Source: Candidatus Sphingomonas excrementigallinarum (GTDB lineage Bacteria > Pseudomonadota > Alphaproteobacteria > Sphingomonadales > Sphingomonadaceae). From it: a DNA stretch of 64,000 bases. The notes below the pieces were generated by a model. The model worked only from the letters and a program-made list of their open reading frames with translations. It was not told the origin of the DNA and made no database searches. A program made the translations under genes and the position numbers. Within the stretch, counting starts at the first letter, position 1. Every line of letters begins with the position of its first letter. Positions 43,812-52,119 of the stretch are shown here, in pieces. Where the stretch lies: positions 54,073 to 118,072 of the forward strand of contig DXIH01000152.1 in the NCBI GenBank assembly GCA_019112965.1, written 5' to 3'.

Positions 43812-43851
43812 ATGGCAGAAGGTGGCGAGCCGAAAAGCGTCCGCGAGTGAC
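43812..43851 (+). repeat. 40-bp dispersed repeat, copy 1
   Basis: Matches 63961-64000 at 34 of 40 positions, with both beginning ATGGCAGAAGGTG; weaker similarity extends 40-50 bp upstream. Nature unknown. Confidence 0.7.
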
Positions 43852-43916
43852 CGGATCTGGGTCACTCTGCATCGCCTTCGGTTTCCCGCTGCGTGGTGTT
43901 CGATCACTTGTATACC

Positions 43917-43936
43917 TGTACCCCCTGTTGTACCCA
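43917..43936 (+). repeat. Two TGTACCC boxes, 12-bp spacing (right arm sites)
   Basis: TGTACCCC at 43917 and TGTACCCA at 43929, the same motif and step as the three boxes near the integrase. Confidence 0.6.
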
Positions 43937-43962
43937 TCACGGTGCAACTCGCCGACAGGCGG

Positions 43963-43993
43963 GTTAAGCGACGACGCAAAATCAGTGACTTAG
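43963..43993 (-). repeat. Island-terminal inverted repeat, right copy
   Basis: Its reverse complement begins CTAAGTC and ends CTTAAC and shares 24 of 28 aligned positions with 7744-7771, apart from a 3-base insertion. Confidence 0.75.
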
Positions 43994-44014
43994 CGCGCGG
44001 TAAAATTAGGTCAG

Positions 44015-44028
44015 GAATCCTGTCTCCC
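44015..44028 (+). other. Right attachment site
   Basis: GAATCCTGTCTCCC, identical to the 3' part of tRNA-Pro at 7717-7730 and in the same orientation. The sequence diverges on the next base, which fixes the right edge of the shared core. Confidence 0.8.
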
Positions 44029-44054
44029 GATATTTACTACCAAATCCTGCAAAC

Positions 44055-45200
44055 TTATCTCATCGGCCGCAACGTGAATCGCGTGATTTCGGGCGGCACG
44101 CCCAACCGGAGCGCGAAGCCGGGCCACAGGCCGGTGCCGTTGCTGACGTAGAGCGTCATGCCGCCGACTTCGTACTGTCCCGACACGAACCCGGCATTGG
44201 CCTGCGCGACGATCCGGTCGAGCCCGGCGATCATGCCGCCATGGGTGTGTCCGGACAGTTGAAGCGCGACACCGCGTGCGGCGGCATCGCGTGCCTTTCC
44301 GGGTTGATGGTCGAGAAGAAGGATCGGCGCCTTGGCGGGTGCACCTCTCAGCGCGAGGGCAAGGTCGGGCCCGGGTTCGCCGACGCTCGGTGCCGACAGG
44401 TCGGTGACACCGGCGACGATCAACTCGTCGCCGCCGCGTTCGATCGCCGCATGCGCATTAGGCAACATGCGGAAACCCATGCCCGAGAGGTGACGCATCC
44501 AGGCGCCGTAATCGAAGAAATATTCGTGGTTGCCTGGGATTGCGTAGACTCCGTCTGGTGCACGCAGCAGCCGCAGTGGCGCGATATCATGGCGACGCAT
44601 TTCGACCGACCCGTCGATGAAGTCGCCGGTCACCACGATCAGGTCCGCGCCGGACGCATTGGTTCGATCGACGACTGCCTGCGCCCAACGGGACGTGAAG
44701 AGGCGGCTGATATGCAGGTCGGTAAGTTGGACGACTCGATATCCGTCGAAGGATGGCGGAAGGTCGCGGATCGCCACCGTCACGTCCTTGATCGGCGGAA
44801 CGCGCAGCGCGTTGGCGACCCCGATCCCGGCCAGCACCGCGGCCAAGCCGGCAATGGTGTAGCGCAGCGCGTCTGGTTCCCGGATCGCCTCCCGCCGCAC
44901 CACCACGGTCAACAGTGCTCCCACGTCGATCACCAGTTGGAGCAATGCAAGCAGAAGCAGCGCGCCGAACGCCCAGTTGAAGAGGATCACGACCAGACGC
45001 GGGAATTCGGGCGCGAAGACCGAGCCCGACGACAATCGACTCCAGAAATGGAACTGTGACGCCGCAAGCATCAGGATGCCTGTGGGGATCTTGGCCCAGA
45101 GCGGCAGCGGCAAGGGCCAGAGCCAGCGCGCCAGGACGATCAGCGTCGGTACGGCAAAGACGACATTGAAGATGGGACGCGCTCCGGCTTTTGCAGGCAA
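44055..45200 (-). CDS. Membrane-anchored metallophosphoesterase
   Basis: A 381-residue protein with about four N-terminal membrane segments (residues 10-30, 35-52, 68-98, 112-130) and a calcineurin-like domain: QLTDLHISR, VTGDFIDG, PGNHEYFF, LLLDHQPG, LSGHTHGG. This is the YkuE / YaeI type, which acts on lipid-linked phosphates in some bacteria. The start read is TTG 45200 with a weak AGGCG upstream; ATG starts within the first membrane segment are absent. It is the first chromosomal gene outside the island; its stop is 27 bp from attR. Confidence 0.85.
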   Translation of the reverse strand: MPAKAGARPIFNVVFAVPTLIVLARWLWPLPLPLWAKIPTGILMLAASQFHFWSRLSSGSVFAPEFPRLVVILFNWAFGALLLLALLQLVIDVGALLTVVVRREAIREPDALRYTIAGLAAVLAGIGVANALRVPPIKDVTVAIRDLPPSFDGYRVVQLTDLHISRLFTSRWAQAVVDRTNASGADLIVVTGDFIDGSVEMRRHDIAPLRLLRAPDGVYAIPGNHEYFFDYGAWMRHLSGMGFRMLPNAHAAIERGGDELIVAGVTDLSAPSVGEPGPDLALALRGAPAKAPILLLDHQPGKARDAAARGVALQLSGHTHGGMIAGLDRIVAQANAGFVSGQYEVGGMTLYVSNGTGLWPGFALRLGVPPEITRFTLRPMR

Positions 45201-45430
45201 TGTCGCCTATAAACGAGGCGCACGCCGTACGTGTCCGCCACATGCCACGGGGGAGGGGGCTTGGATATGATTTCGACGCGGCCCGCCGTCGCAACAATAG
45301 GGGCGCGTGTCGAAATCACATGGCTGCGGTCATCACCGCGAGGGACGGGCGAGTATCGGGTACAGGCGTCCGCGTCATACTCGCCCGTGCTTCAGCGGCT
45401 CCAACTATCGAGGCTGTGCGACCACCGCTC

Positions 45431-46165
45431 TCAAGCTGTTGCACCGCCGTCGATATTGAGAGTCGTACCGGTGATGTAGCTTGCATCCGGCCCGGCGAGG
45501 AAGGCGACCGCGCCCGCGATCTCCTCGACCTTGCCATAGCGGCCGAGTGGGATCGCCTGGAGTACCTGTCCGGCGAATTCGCTGTCGGCGGGATTCATGT
45601 CGGTGTCGATCGGCCCCGGCTGCACGGTGTTGACCAGGATGTTGCGCGGGGCGAGGTCCTTGGCCCATCCGCGCGCCAGCGCCGCGACCGCGGCCTTGGT
45701 CGCGCTGTAGACGGTGGTCGCGGGGAAGGCCATTTCACCCGAAATGCTGCCGATCAGGATGATCCGGCCGCCGTCGCGAAGGTGCGGCAGCGCCGCGCGG
45801 GTGCCGACGTGCAGGCCCTTTACGTTGACGCCGAACTGGCGGTCGTACGTCTCGTCGGTGTCCTCGGCGATGGTTGAGAATTCCGCGATACCCGCATTGT
45901 GGACGAGGATGTCGATCCCGCCCAGGGCAGCGGCGGCCTGTTCGACGCCCGCCCGCTGCGAGGCGGGATCGGCGGCGTTTGCCTGGAAGGCGAAGGCGGT
46001 GCCACCCGCACTCTCGATCGCTGACACGGTAGCGTCGGCGGCGGCTTTGTTGCCGGCATAGGTAATTGCCACAGTCGCGCCATCCGCCGCCAGCCGCTTA
46101 GCGATGGCCGAGCCGATGCCGCGCGATCCGCCGGTGACGAGCGCTGTCCTGCCCTGAATCGACAT
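45431..46165 (-). CDS. Short-chain dehydrogenase/reductase
   Basis: A 244-residue SDR. NAD(P) motif TGGSRGIG, then NAG, and the catalytic S in IGSISG with Y and K in YSATK. It ends GTTLNIDGG as in 3-oxoacyl reductase-like members. GGAGA lies six bases before ATG 46165; the frame upstream to 46243 crosses the ArsR promoter. It is divergent from the ArsR gene and probably its target. Some 230 bp (45201-45430) between it and the phosphoesterase hold nothing notable. Confidence 0.92.
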   Translation of the reverse strand: MSIQGRTALVTGGSRGIGSAIAKRLAADGATVAITYAGNKAAADATVSAIESAGGTAFAFQANAADPASQRAGVEQAAAALGGIDILVHNAGIAEFSTIAEDTDETYDRQFGVNVKGLHVGTRAALPHLRDGGRIILIGSISGEMAFPATTVYSATKAAVAALARGWAKDLAPRNILVNTVQPGPIDTDMNPADSEFAGQVLQAIPLGRYGKVEEIAGAVAFLAGPDASYITGTTLNIDGGATA

Positions 46166-46244
46166 ACATAGTCTCCAAAAATGCTGGCCCGCGATCACGC
46201 CATCGTGCGCTGTCGGCAGGCGGTAAATGGGATGATATTTCAAC

Positions 46245-46263
46245 AGTTCAAGAATCCCGAACT
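46245..46263. promoter_or_regulatory. Inverted repeat AGTTC-N9-GAACT, candidate ArsR operator
   Basis: AGTTC (46245-46249) and GAACT (46259-46263) lie between the divergent SDR and ArsR genes. Confidence 0.5.
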
Positions 46264-46296
46264 ATTAAAATGGAGGTGGTGCCCTATATCGGTTAT

Positions 46297-46608
46297 ATGG
46301 CCCGCTTCACTCACCCCCGGCTGGAGGACGTTCCGCTCGATCTGGCGCTGCACGCGCTGGCCGATCCCAACCGGCTGGCCATGGTGGCGCGGCTCGCCGC
46401 GACCGAGCGGCTGAGCTGCACCGATGCCGCGCCGTGCGAGTCCATTCCGAAGAGCACGCTGTCCAACCATCTGAAGCTGCTGCGCGCGGCGGGACTGATC
46501 GAGACGACGCAGGCTGGCCGTGAAATGATCAACACGCTGCGCCGCGCCGAATTCGAGCGGCGGTTTCCCGGTCTGCTCGACGCGGTGCTCGCCAACCAAC
46601 CGGCCTGA
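46297..46608 (+). CDS. ArsR-type winged-helix regulator
   Basis: A 103-residue regulator. ALHALADPNRLAMVARL and KSTLSNHLKLLRAAGLIETT are the ArsR helix-turn-helix. It lacks the ELCVCDL metal box, though Cys residues occur in SCTDAAPCES; it belongs to the group that pairs with oxidoreductases. ATG 46297 is chosen because the operator ends at 46263; ATG 46270 would add nine residues. It ends base-to-base with the convergent AKR gene. Confidence 0.87.
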   Translation: MARFTHPRLEDVPLDLALHALADPNRLAMVARLAATERLSCTDAAPCESIPKSTLSNHLKLLRAAGLIETTQAGREMINTLRRAEFERRFPGLLDAVLANQPA

Positions 46609-47475
46609 TCACCCGCTGATCGCATCGAGTTCGGCCACCGCATCCTCCGGCAGCGTCAGCGATGCCGCGGCGAGGTTCTCGTGGAGATGCGCGACCGACG
46701 AGGTGCCCGGGATCAGCAGGATGTTGGGCGAGCGCTGGAGCAACCAGGCGAGCGCCACCTGCATCGGCGTGGCCTTGAGCCGCGCCGCCACGTCGGAGAG
46801 TGCCGCCGACTGGAGCGGGCTGAACCCACCAAGCGGGAAGAAGGGCACATAGGCGATGCCCTCCGCCGCCAGCGCGTCGATGAAACCATCGTCGTCGCGG
46901 TGGGCGAGGTTGTATTGGTTCTGGACGCAGACGATCGCGGCGATGTCGCGGGCTTCCTCGAACTGTGTCGGCGTCACGTTGCTGAGGCCGATATGCCGCA
47001 GCAGCCCCTGGCGCTGGAGATCCGCCACCGCGTTCAGCGGCGCGGCGAGCGATCCTTCGGCGGGCCCGTGGACATCGAACATGAGGCGTAGATTGACGAC
47101 GTCGAGCGTCTCGAGCCCGAGGTTCGTCAGATTGTCCTCGACCGCACGGGCCAGTTCGTCCGGCGCGAACGCGGGGAGCCAGGATGCATCGTCGCCGCGC
47201 CGCGCACCGATTTTGGTGACGATCAGCAGGTCGTCGGGGTAGGGGGACAGCGCCTCGCGGATCAGCCGGTTGGTGACGTGCGGGCCATAGAAGTCGCTGG
47301 TGTCGATGTGGTTGACCCCAGCCTCGACAGCGGCGCGAAGCACGGCGAGTGCCGCATCATGGTCGCGCGGCGGGCCGAACACGCCGGGTCCGGTGAGCTG
47401 CATCGCGCCATAGCCGAGCCGCCTCACGGCGCGTCCAGCGAAGGAATAGGTGCCTGCCTGATCGATCGTCATCAT
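46609..47475 (-). CDS. Aldo/keto reductase, YdbC-like, without catalytic His
   Basis: A 288-residue AKR. Catalytic D in HIDTSDFY, Y of that motif, and K in IVTKIG. The position of the usual His reads DVVNLRLMF, so the His is replaced, as in the YdbC subgroup, which reduces pyridoxal-type substrates. AGGAG lies five bases before ATG 47475. Divergent from a LysR gene with a perfect inverted repeat between them. Confidence 0.88.
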   Translation of the reverse strand: MMTIDQAGTYSFAGRAVRRLGYGAMQLTGPGVFGPPRDHDAALAVLRAAVEAGVNHIDTSDFYGPHVTNRLIREALSPYPDDLLIVTKIGARRGDDASWLPAFAPDELARAVEDNLTNLGLETLDVVNLRLMFDVHGPAEGSLAAPLNAVADLQRQGLLRHIGLSNVTPTQFEEARDIAAIVCVQNQYNLAHRDDDGFIDALAAEGIAYVPFFPLGGFSPLQSAALSDVAARLKATPMQVALAWLLQRSPNILLIPGTSSVAHLHENLAAASLTLPEDAVAELDAISG

Positions 47476-47507
47476 CTTATCTCCTGTGCTGGCACCGAGA
47501 TACGGCT

Positions 47508-47541
47508 TGCGGATCATAGCGATAAGCCGGAGTGATCCGCA
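47508..47541. promoter_or_regulatory. Inverted repeat TGCGGATCA-N16-TGATCCGCA, candidate LysR site
   Basis: Perfect 9-bp arms at 47508-47516 and 47533-47541 between the divergent AKR and LysR genes. Confidence 0.65.
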
Positions 47542-47564
47542 CGGGCTGTACGGAAAACCGAACG

Positions 47565-48461
47565 ATGAAGGCTGACCTTGCCGATCTCAATGCGTTCCTG
47601 GCGGTCGCGCAGGCGCGGGGGTTCCGCGACGCTGCGCGGACCGTCGGGGCGAGCGCCTCGACGCTGAGCGAAGCGGTAAGGCGGTTGGAGACGCGGTTGG
47701 GCGTCCGGCTGCTCCATCGCACCACGCGCAGCGTCGTACCGACCGAGGCGGGGACCCGGCTGATCGAACGTCTGGCACCAGCGCTGGGTGAGGTGGAGGC
47801 GGCGCTTGATGTCGTGAATCTGTTCCGCGACCGGCCGGCGGGGACGCTCAAGCTCAACGTGCCGGTCAGCGCGGCGCGGCTGGTGCTGCCGGCGATCCTG
47901 CCCGGCTTCCTCGCCGCCTATCCGGACATTCAGGTCGAAATCGTCGCCGAGGACGGTTTCGTCGATATGGTGGCGACGGGCTGCGATGCCGGCATCCGCT
48001 ATGACGAGCGGCTGGAGCAGGACATGATCGCGGTGCCGATCGGCCCGCGCGTTCAGTGCTTCGCGACGGCGGCGGCACCGGCGTATCTCGATGCGCGCGG
48101 GCGGCCGGACCACCCGCGCGACCTGCTCGACCATGCCTGTCTGCGCGGTCGGTTCAGCAGTGGTGCACTCACCAGCCCGTGGGAGTTCGAGCGCGATGGC
48201 GAGATCGTACGGATCGAGCCGCAAGGGCCGTTGATCGCCGGTGTCGCTGGCGCGGTGGACTTGCTGGTCGATGTGGCGGTGGCGGGCGGTGGGATCATAT
48301 ACCTGTTCGAGGACTGGCTCGCGCCGGCACTGAGGAGCGGCGCGCTCGAACCGGTGCTGCCCGACTGGTGGCAGTCCTTTTCCGGCCCGTTCCTCTATTA
48401 TTCCGGTCGCCGTCTCGTGCCGCCGCCGCTGCGCGCGTTCCTCGACTTCATCCGCGGTTAG
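47565..48461 (+). CDS. LysR-family transcriptional regulator
   Basis: A 298-residue regulator. Winged helix DLNAFLAVAQARGFRDAARTVGASASTLSEAVRRLETRLGVRLL, then the periplasmic-binding-like effector domain. ATG 47565 is the family start; GTG 47532 is inside the inverted repeat. It overlaps the convergent AKR gene (48458) by 4 bp. Confidence 0.9.
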   Translation: MKADLADLNAFLAVAQARGFRDAARTVGASASTLSEAVRRLETRLGVRLLHRTTRSVVPTEAGTRLIERLAPALGEVEAALDVVNLFRDRPAGTLKLNVPVSAARLVLPAILPGFLAAYPDIQVEIVAEDGFVDMVATGCDAGIRYDERLEQDMIAVPIGPRVQCFATAAAPAYLDARGRPDHPRDLLDHACLRGRFSSGALTSPWEFERDGEIVRIEPQGPLIAGVAGAVDLLVDVAVAGGGIIYLFEDWLAPALRSGALEPVLPDWWQSFSGPFLYYSGRRLVPPPLRAFLDFIRG

Positions 48462-49288
48462 AGCATCGCGAGCGGTTCGGGGGCGCGTGGCGGCGGGAAC
48501 AGGTCGTCGAGGCGTCGTAGCTCGGCTTCGGATAGTGTGAGGTCCAACGCCGCCCGGTTGTCCCGCACATGGGAGACGGACCCGGCCTTGGGGATGGGGA
48601 GGATGCCGTCCCGCGTCAGCAGCCAGGCGAGAGCGAGTTGCGCGGGCGTGGCGTCGCGCTCGCCAGCCATTTGGACAAGGCAGGGATGGGCCACCAGGCG
48701 GCCTTGCTCCACCGGGCTGTAGGCCATGACCGGCATCTGATGCTGCGCGAGCCATGGGATCAGATCATATTCGGGGCCGCGCCGGGTAAGATTGTAGAGG
48801 ATCTGGTCGGTCTGACATCCTTCGCCGCCACTGGCGACGAGTTCCGCCATATCGTCAACGTCGAGGTTGCTGACGCCCCAGCGCAAGATCTTGCCCGTCG
48901 CGACCAGCCGCTCCATTGCCTCGACCGTCTCGGCCAGCGGCACGTTGCCGCGCCAGTGCAGCAAGTACAGGTCGAGCCGGTCGGTACCCAGCCGGTCGAG
49001 GCTCGCCTCGCAAGCTCGCGGCAATCGGTCGCGCGAGGCATTCTGGGGATAGGCCTTGCTGACGAGGAACACCTCGTCGCGCACCCCCGCGATCGCCTCG
49101 CCGACCAGACGTTCGGACTCGCCATCGGCATACATCTCGGCAGTGTCGATCAGGGTCAGGCCGAGTGACAGCCCCTCGCGCAGCGCAGCGATCTCGTCCG
49201 ACCGACGGGCGGGATCTTCCGCCATCATCCAGCTGCCTTGGCCAAGCGCGGGGACGGTCGTCCCGTCCGGAAAGCGGATCGTTTTCAT
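48458..49288 (-). CDS. Aldo/keto reductase
   Basis: A 276-residue AKR of the short (about 275 aa) AKR4/5-like type. Catalytic D in LIDTAEMY, Y of that motif, K in LVSKAYP and H in YLLHWRG. The coenzyme site is in ILPIPKAGSVSHV. ATG 49288 is preceded by no strong ribosome site. It points toward the LysR gene and could be controlled by it. Confidence 0.9.
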   Translation of the reverse strand: MKTIRFPDGTTVPALGQGSWMMAEDPARRSDEIAALREGLSLGLTLIDTAEMYADGESERLVGEAIAGVRDEVFLVSKAYPQNASRDRLPRACEASLDRLGTDRLDLYLLHWRGNVPLAETVEAMERLVATGKILRWGVSNLDVDDMAELVASGGEGCQTDQILYNLTRRGPEYDLIPWLAQHQMPVMAYSPVEQGRLVAHPCLVQMAGERDATPAQLALAWLLTRDGILPIPKAGSVSHVRDNRAALDLTLSEAELRRLDDLFPPPRAPEPLAML

Positions 49289-49396
49289 GGGGCGGTCAAC
49301 GTTCGACCCGGTGTATCGGGCCAACGTACGATTTTTGACCGACTACACCGACACGGAGGACCATATCGCCGTAAGCAGGATACGGTGCAACTCGGG

Positions 49397-49681
49397 TCAG
49401 CTAACCGTGACCCCCTTCCAGAAGGCGATGCGTCCGCGGATATTCTCGGCTTCGGGCTTGGGATCGGGATAATACCAGGCGGCGTCGGGATTGTCGGCGC
49501 CCGCGACGTTCAGACTGTAATAATGCGCCGTTCCCTTCCACGGGCAGATGGTCGTCATGCTGCTCGGTCGCAGGAGCGCGGCGTCTACACACTGCACGGG
49601 GAAATAATGGTTGCCCTCGACGATCACCGTATCGTCGCTCTGGGCAATCCGTACGCCGTTCCATCGTGCTTCTACCATCAT
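49397..49681 (-). CDS. DUF427 protein
   Basis: A 94-residue protein. VEARWNGVRIAQSDDTVIVEGNHYFP and CPWKGTAHYYSL with NPDAAWYYPDP are the signature of DUF427, a small beta-rich domain of unknown function. AGGAG lies four bases before ATG 49681, so the longer frame to 49729 is not used. Confidence 0.9.
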   Translation of the reverse strand: MMVEARWNGVRIAQSDDTVIVEGNHYFPVQCVDAALLRPSSMTTICPWKGTAHYYSLNVAGADNPDAAWYYPDPKPEAENIRGRIAFWKGVTVS

Positions 49682-49880
49682 ACGTCTCCTGTCGCGGATG
49701 GACGTCGGCATTCGGTCGATATCCGTCAAGGTCAGGTCCGCGCCATTCGGCTTTCGGGGCGATGAGCGCTATTGGATCAGTTCGCCGTGGCGGGCGGAAG
49801 TGTCGACCGATCTTACCTGCAACGCGCTTGCCAGGCGATCGGGCGCTGCCAAATGCGATCGATCCTGTTAACGGACGGCG
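49682..49880. other. Divergent promoter region
   Basis: About 200 bp between DUF427 (minus) and the small protein at 49881 (plus). No repeat or clear promoter boxes seen. Confidence 0.35.
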
Positions 49881-50078
49881 ATGCTCAAGACCCGCATGAA
49901 GCGCCTCGCCACCCAGACGGAACTCGACCTTCAGCGCCTTGCCGCCATCGAGGCGGCGGTGGCGGCCTTGGGCGATGAGGATCTGCTCGACTTCGCCGAC
50001 ATCTTTATCAGGGGTGATCCGACGCCGCTGCGTGCCATAGCGGAGGAACAGATGCACCGACGCGGTATCAGCCTGTGA
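49881..50078 (+). CDS. Small helical protein, 65 aa
   Basis: MLKTRMKRLATQTELDLQRLAAIEAAVAALGDEDLLDFADIF reads as two amphipathic helices, rich in Leu and Glu, then a short tail. Not recognised. It ends where the UPF0149/SEC-C gene begins (GTGA at 50075-50078), which supports it as a real coupled gene. The ribosome site is weak. Confidence 0.5.
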   Translation: MLKTRMKRLATQTELDLQRLAAIEAAVAALGDEDLLDFADIFIRGDPTPLRAIAEEQMHRRGISL

Positions 50079-50083
50079 GGAAA

Positions 50084-50716
50084 ATGCCGTCCCGCTTCCG
50101 GCGGCTCGATGGCGCGCTGGCGGAACTTCCGGTCGAAGAGCCGACGCTGCTCACCGAACTCGACGGTTTCCTTACCGGGCTTATCGTCTGTCGCGAACCG
50201 ATCCCCGTCGATGAATGGATGACGGTGATATGGGGCGTCGAGGCCGATGGCGTCCCACCCTTCGAGGACCCGCTCGACGTGCAATGGTTCGTCAAGGCAC
50301 TCGCGGCGCGGCGCGACGAGATCGCGCGCGATCTGTCCCGTGGCAAGTTGCAGCCGATCCTCGATGTCGACGAGCGGGATGGCGAGATTCTGTGGGAATA
50401 TTGGGTCGACGGCTTTTCCGACGCCATCGCGTTGCGGCCAGACGCCTGGGGCGGGGCGGCCGCCGTTGCCGAATGGACCGATCCATGGCACCGACTTCAA
50501 GCGCTGATCGCGATCGCGCGAGGCGAAAGCGTCGAAGTCAACGCTTTCCAGGATCGTGCGGTGGCCGAGCTTACGGATACAGTCCGGCGCCTCTACGCGG
50601 CGCGTGACCGCGAGGCGACGCCGATCGTCGTGGATGCGATTGCGGCGCCGAAGATCGGCCGCAACGACCCATGTCTTTGCGGATCGGGTAAGAAGCATAA
50701 GCATTGCTGCGGTTGA
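50084..50716 (+). CDS. UPF0149/YecA-family protein with SEC-C zinc motif
   Basis: A 210-residue protein. Residues 10-160 follow the UPF0149 pattern (LTELDGFLTGLIVCREPIPVDEWM, then WEYWVDGFSDAI). The last 20 residues are the SEC-C motif, RNDPCLCGSGKKHKHCCG, which binds zinc and occurs in SecA and YecA. ATG 50084 follows GAGG closely; GTG 50075 would overlap the upstream gene by 4 bp and is equally possible. Confidence 0.88.
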   Translation: MPSRFRRLDGALAELPVEEPTLLTELDGFLTGLIVCREPIPVDEWMTVIWGVEADGVPPFEDPLDVQWFVKALAARRDEIARDLSRGKLQPILDVDERDGEILWEYWVDGFSDAIALRPDAWGGAAAVAEWTDPWHRLQALIAIARGESVEVNAFQDRAVAELTDTVRRLYAARDREATPIVVDAIAAPKIGRNDPCLCGSGKKHKHCCG

Positions 50717-50734
50717 CCAGACCCATCGACCTGG

Positions 50735-50806
50735 CAGGCGGTTTCGCCTGATCCTCATCGCGGCAGATCGACCAAGCGTTGCCCGCCCACGACAGGGACG
50801 GGCAAC
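50735..50806. terminator. Two hairpins between convergent genes
   Basis: CAGGCG-GTTT-CGCCTG (50735-50750) and GTTGCCCG/CGGGCAAC (50778-50806) lie between the gene ending at 50716 and the one ending at 50836. Confidence 0.6.
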
Positions 50807-50835
50807 ACGGTCAGGCTATTATACGATGCGCCCGA

Positions 50836-51234
50836 TTATTTCGGGAAATGAATCCCACAAAGCTTGTTACCGTCGGGGTCCCGAAAATAGGCGAGTTCGA
50901 CCGTACCCATGGACGCAGTCTGACGTGGGCCGGGCGGGGCTTCGATCGAGGTGCCGCCATTGGCAACCGCCATATCGTGAAGTTGCTTCACCTGCTCGGG
51001 CGAGTTGCACGAAAAGGCGACGGTACTGCCGTTCGCGACGGTCGCCGGTTCGTCGTTGATCGGCTGGCTAACGATGAAGTTGGTCCCGTTGCCATTATTG
51101 TAGATGAGCCGGATATGGCCGCTGTCGGCGATATTCCGCGCAGGTTCGCCGACGCCAAGCGTGCCCAGCACCTTGTCATAGAAGCGCTTCGATCGCTCGA
51201 TGTCGTTCGATCCAACCATCGTGTGAAACAGCAT
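50836..51234 (-). CDS. VOC-family (glyoxalase-like) protein
   Basis: A 132-residue single-domain metal-binding fold. MLFHTMVGSNDIERSKRFYDKVLGTLG is the first beta-alpha-beta unit; VELAYFRDPDGNKLCG the last strand with the metal-ligand Glu replaced or shifted. GGAGAG lies seven bases before ATG. It follows the GST gene by 65 bp on the same strand and may be co-transcribed; both types handle electrophiles. Confidence 0.9.
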   Translation of the reverse strand: MLFHTMVGSNDIERSKRFYDKVLGTLGVGEPARNIADSGHIRLIYNNGNGTNFIVSQPINDEPATVANGSTVAFSCNSPEQVKQLHDMAVANGGTSIEAPPGPRQTASMGTVELAYFRDPDGNKLCGIHFPK

Positions 51235-51299
51235 TTTTTTCTCTCCGGCTCAGGGTGTCTCTCAAACGCTCACAAACCGCATTTGGGGGCGAGCGGTTG

Positions 51300-52016
51300 C
51301 TACGGGCGGTTATCCAGTTCCGGCACGCCGCTGCTGCGATCGGCATAGGCAGCGAGGAAGGTCGGGCGGCGCAGCCACCGCTGCCAGAACGCATCGATAT
51401 GTTCATAGCGTTCGTCGAGCGGCATCGCGTTCACCTCGAACTTGGAAAAAGCGATCGCGGTCGCCAGCGTGATGTCCGCAAAGGTCGGCTCGGCACCGCC
51501 GAGCAGCCAGTCGCGGCCATCCGCCAAGTGCCGGTCGACTAGAGCGGTGTGCGCCAGCGCTTCCTTACGGCAATGCTCGCCCCATGCCGGGTTCGAGGTC
51601 AGTTCGAGCTTGGGACCGAGCCCCTGGTGCAGAACATGGAACGCGGTCGTGATGCGGTACAGGATATGCACCCAGATGCGGTTGTCCCACATGGCGTCAA
51701 GCCCTTGCTCCTCGGGCGTCTCGCCCATGATCCGGCGGCCCGGAAACGCCTGGTCGAGATAGCGCACGACCGCGGCAGTTTCCGAAATGAAGGTGCCGTC
51801 GGCCAGTTCGAGCGTCGGGGTTTCACCCCACGGGTTCATCTTCAGATGCTTCCACTGCCGCTGCTCACCCACCGGCGACATATCGTAGACCCGCTCTTCG
51901 AAGCGGTCGGCAATGCCCTTTTCGTACAGGAAGATGCGCAGCCGCTGGGGATTGGGGAACGCCGAGGGGGAGGTGAAGAGGCGAAGCTTCGTGGGGAGCG
52001 GCGACTGGAGTGTCAT
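51300..52016 (-). CDS. Glutathione S-transferase family protein
   Basis: A 238-residue GST. The N-terminal thioredoxin-like domain has FTSPSAFPNPQRLRIFLYEKGI and the glutathione-binding NPWGETPTLELADGTFISETAAVVRYLD. The C-terminal helical domain has DRHLADGRDWLLGGAEPTFADITL. ATG 52016 follows TAGGTG; the frame continues to 52076 but crosses the operator. Divergent from a TetR gene. Confidence 0.92.
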   Translation of the reverse strand: MTLQSPLPTKLRLFTSPSAFPNPQRLRIFLYEKGIADRFEERVYDMSPVGEQRQWKHLKMNPWGETPTLELADGTFISETAAVVRYLDQAFPGRRIMGETPEEQGLDAMWDNRIWVHILYRITTAFHVLHQGLGPKLELTSNPAWGEHCRKEALAHTALVDRHLADGRDWLLGGAEPTFADITLATAIAFSKFEVNAMPLDERYEHIDAFWQRWLRRPTFLAAYADRSSGVPELDNRP

Positions 52017-52024
52017 AAATGCAC

Positions 52025-52042
52025 CTACCAAGTGATCGGTAG
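52025..52042. promoter_or_regulatory. TetR operator, site 1
   Basis: CTACCAAGTGATCGGTAG, an imperfect palindrome (outer CTACC/GGTAG) between gst and tetR, nine bases from the gst start. Confidence 0.75.
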
Positions 52043-52083
52043 GGGTGTAAATGCGCGCTTGCGCGATGGGCGTCAAGGTCTAT

Positions 52084-52101
52084 CTACCACTTGGTCGGGT
52101 T
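52084..52101. promoter_or_regulatory. TetR operator, site 2
   Basis: CTACCACTTGGTCGG matches the left and central parts of site 1, 59 bp away. It lies before the GTG start of tetR. Confidence 0.55.
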
Positions 52102-52119
52102 GGTAACACGGGTGGAGCA

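Larger units (their letters stand above)
43632..44014. other. Right-end non-coding segment of the island
   Basis: No credible gene. It holds a diverged repeat (43812-43851, also at 63961-64000), TGTACCC boxes and the terminal inverted repeat. Minus-strand frames here (43675-43979) read through these repeats and are not supported. Confidence 0.6.

Noticed and set aside
43675-43979. Minus-strand small frames (83-90 codons) near the right island end
   Set aside because: They read through the dispersed repeat and the TGTACCC boxes and have no start signal; likely an artefact of the repeat.
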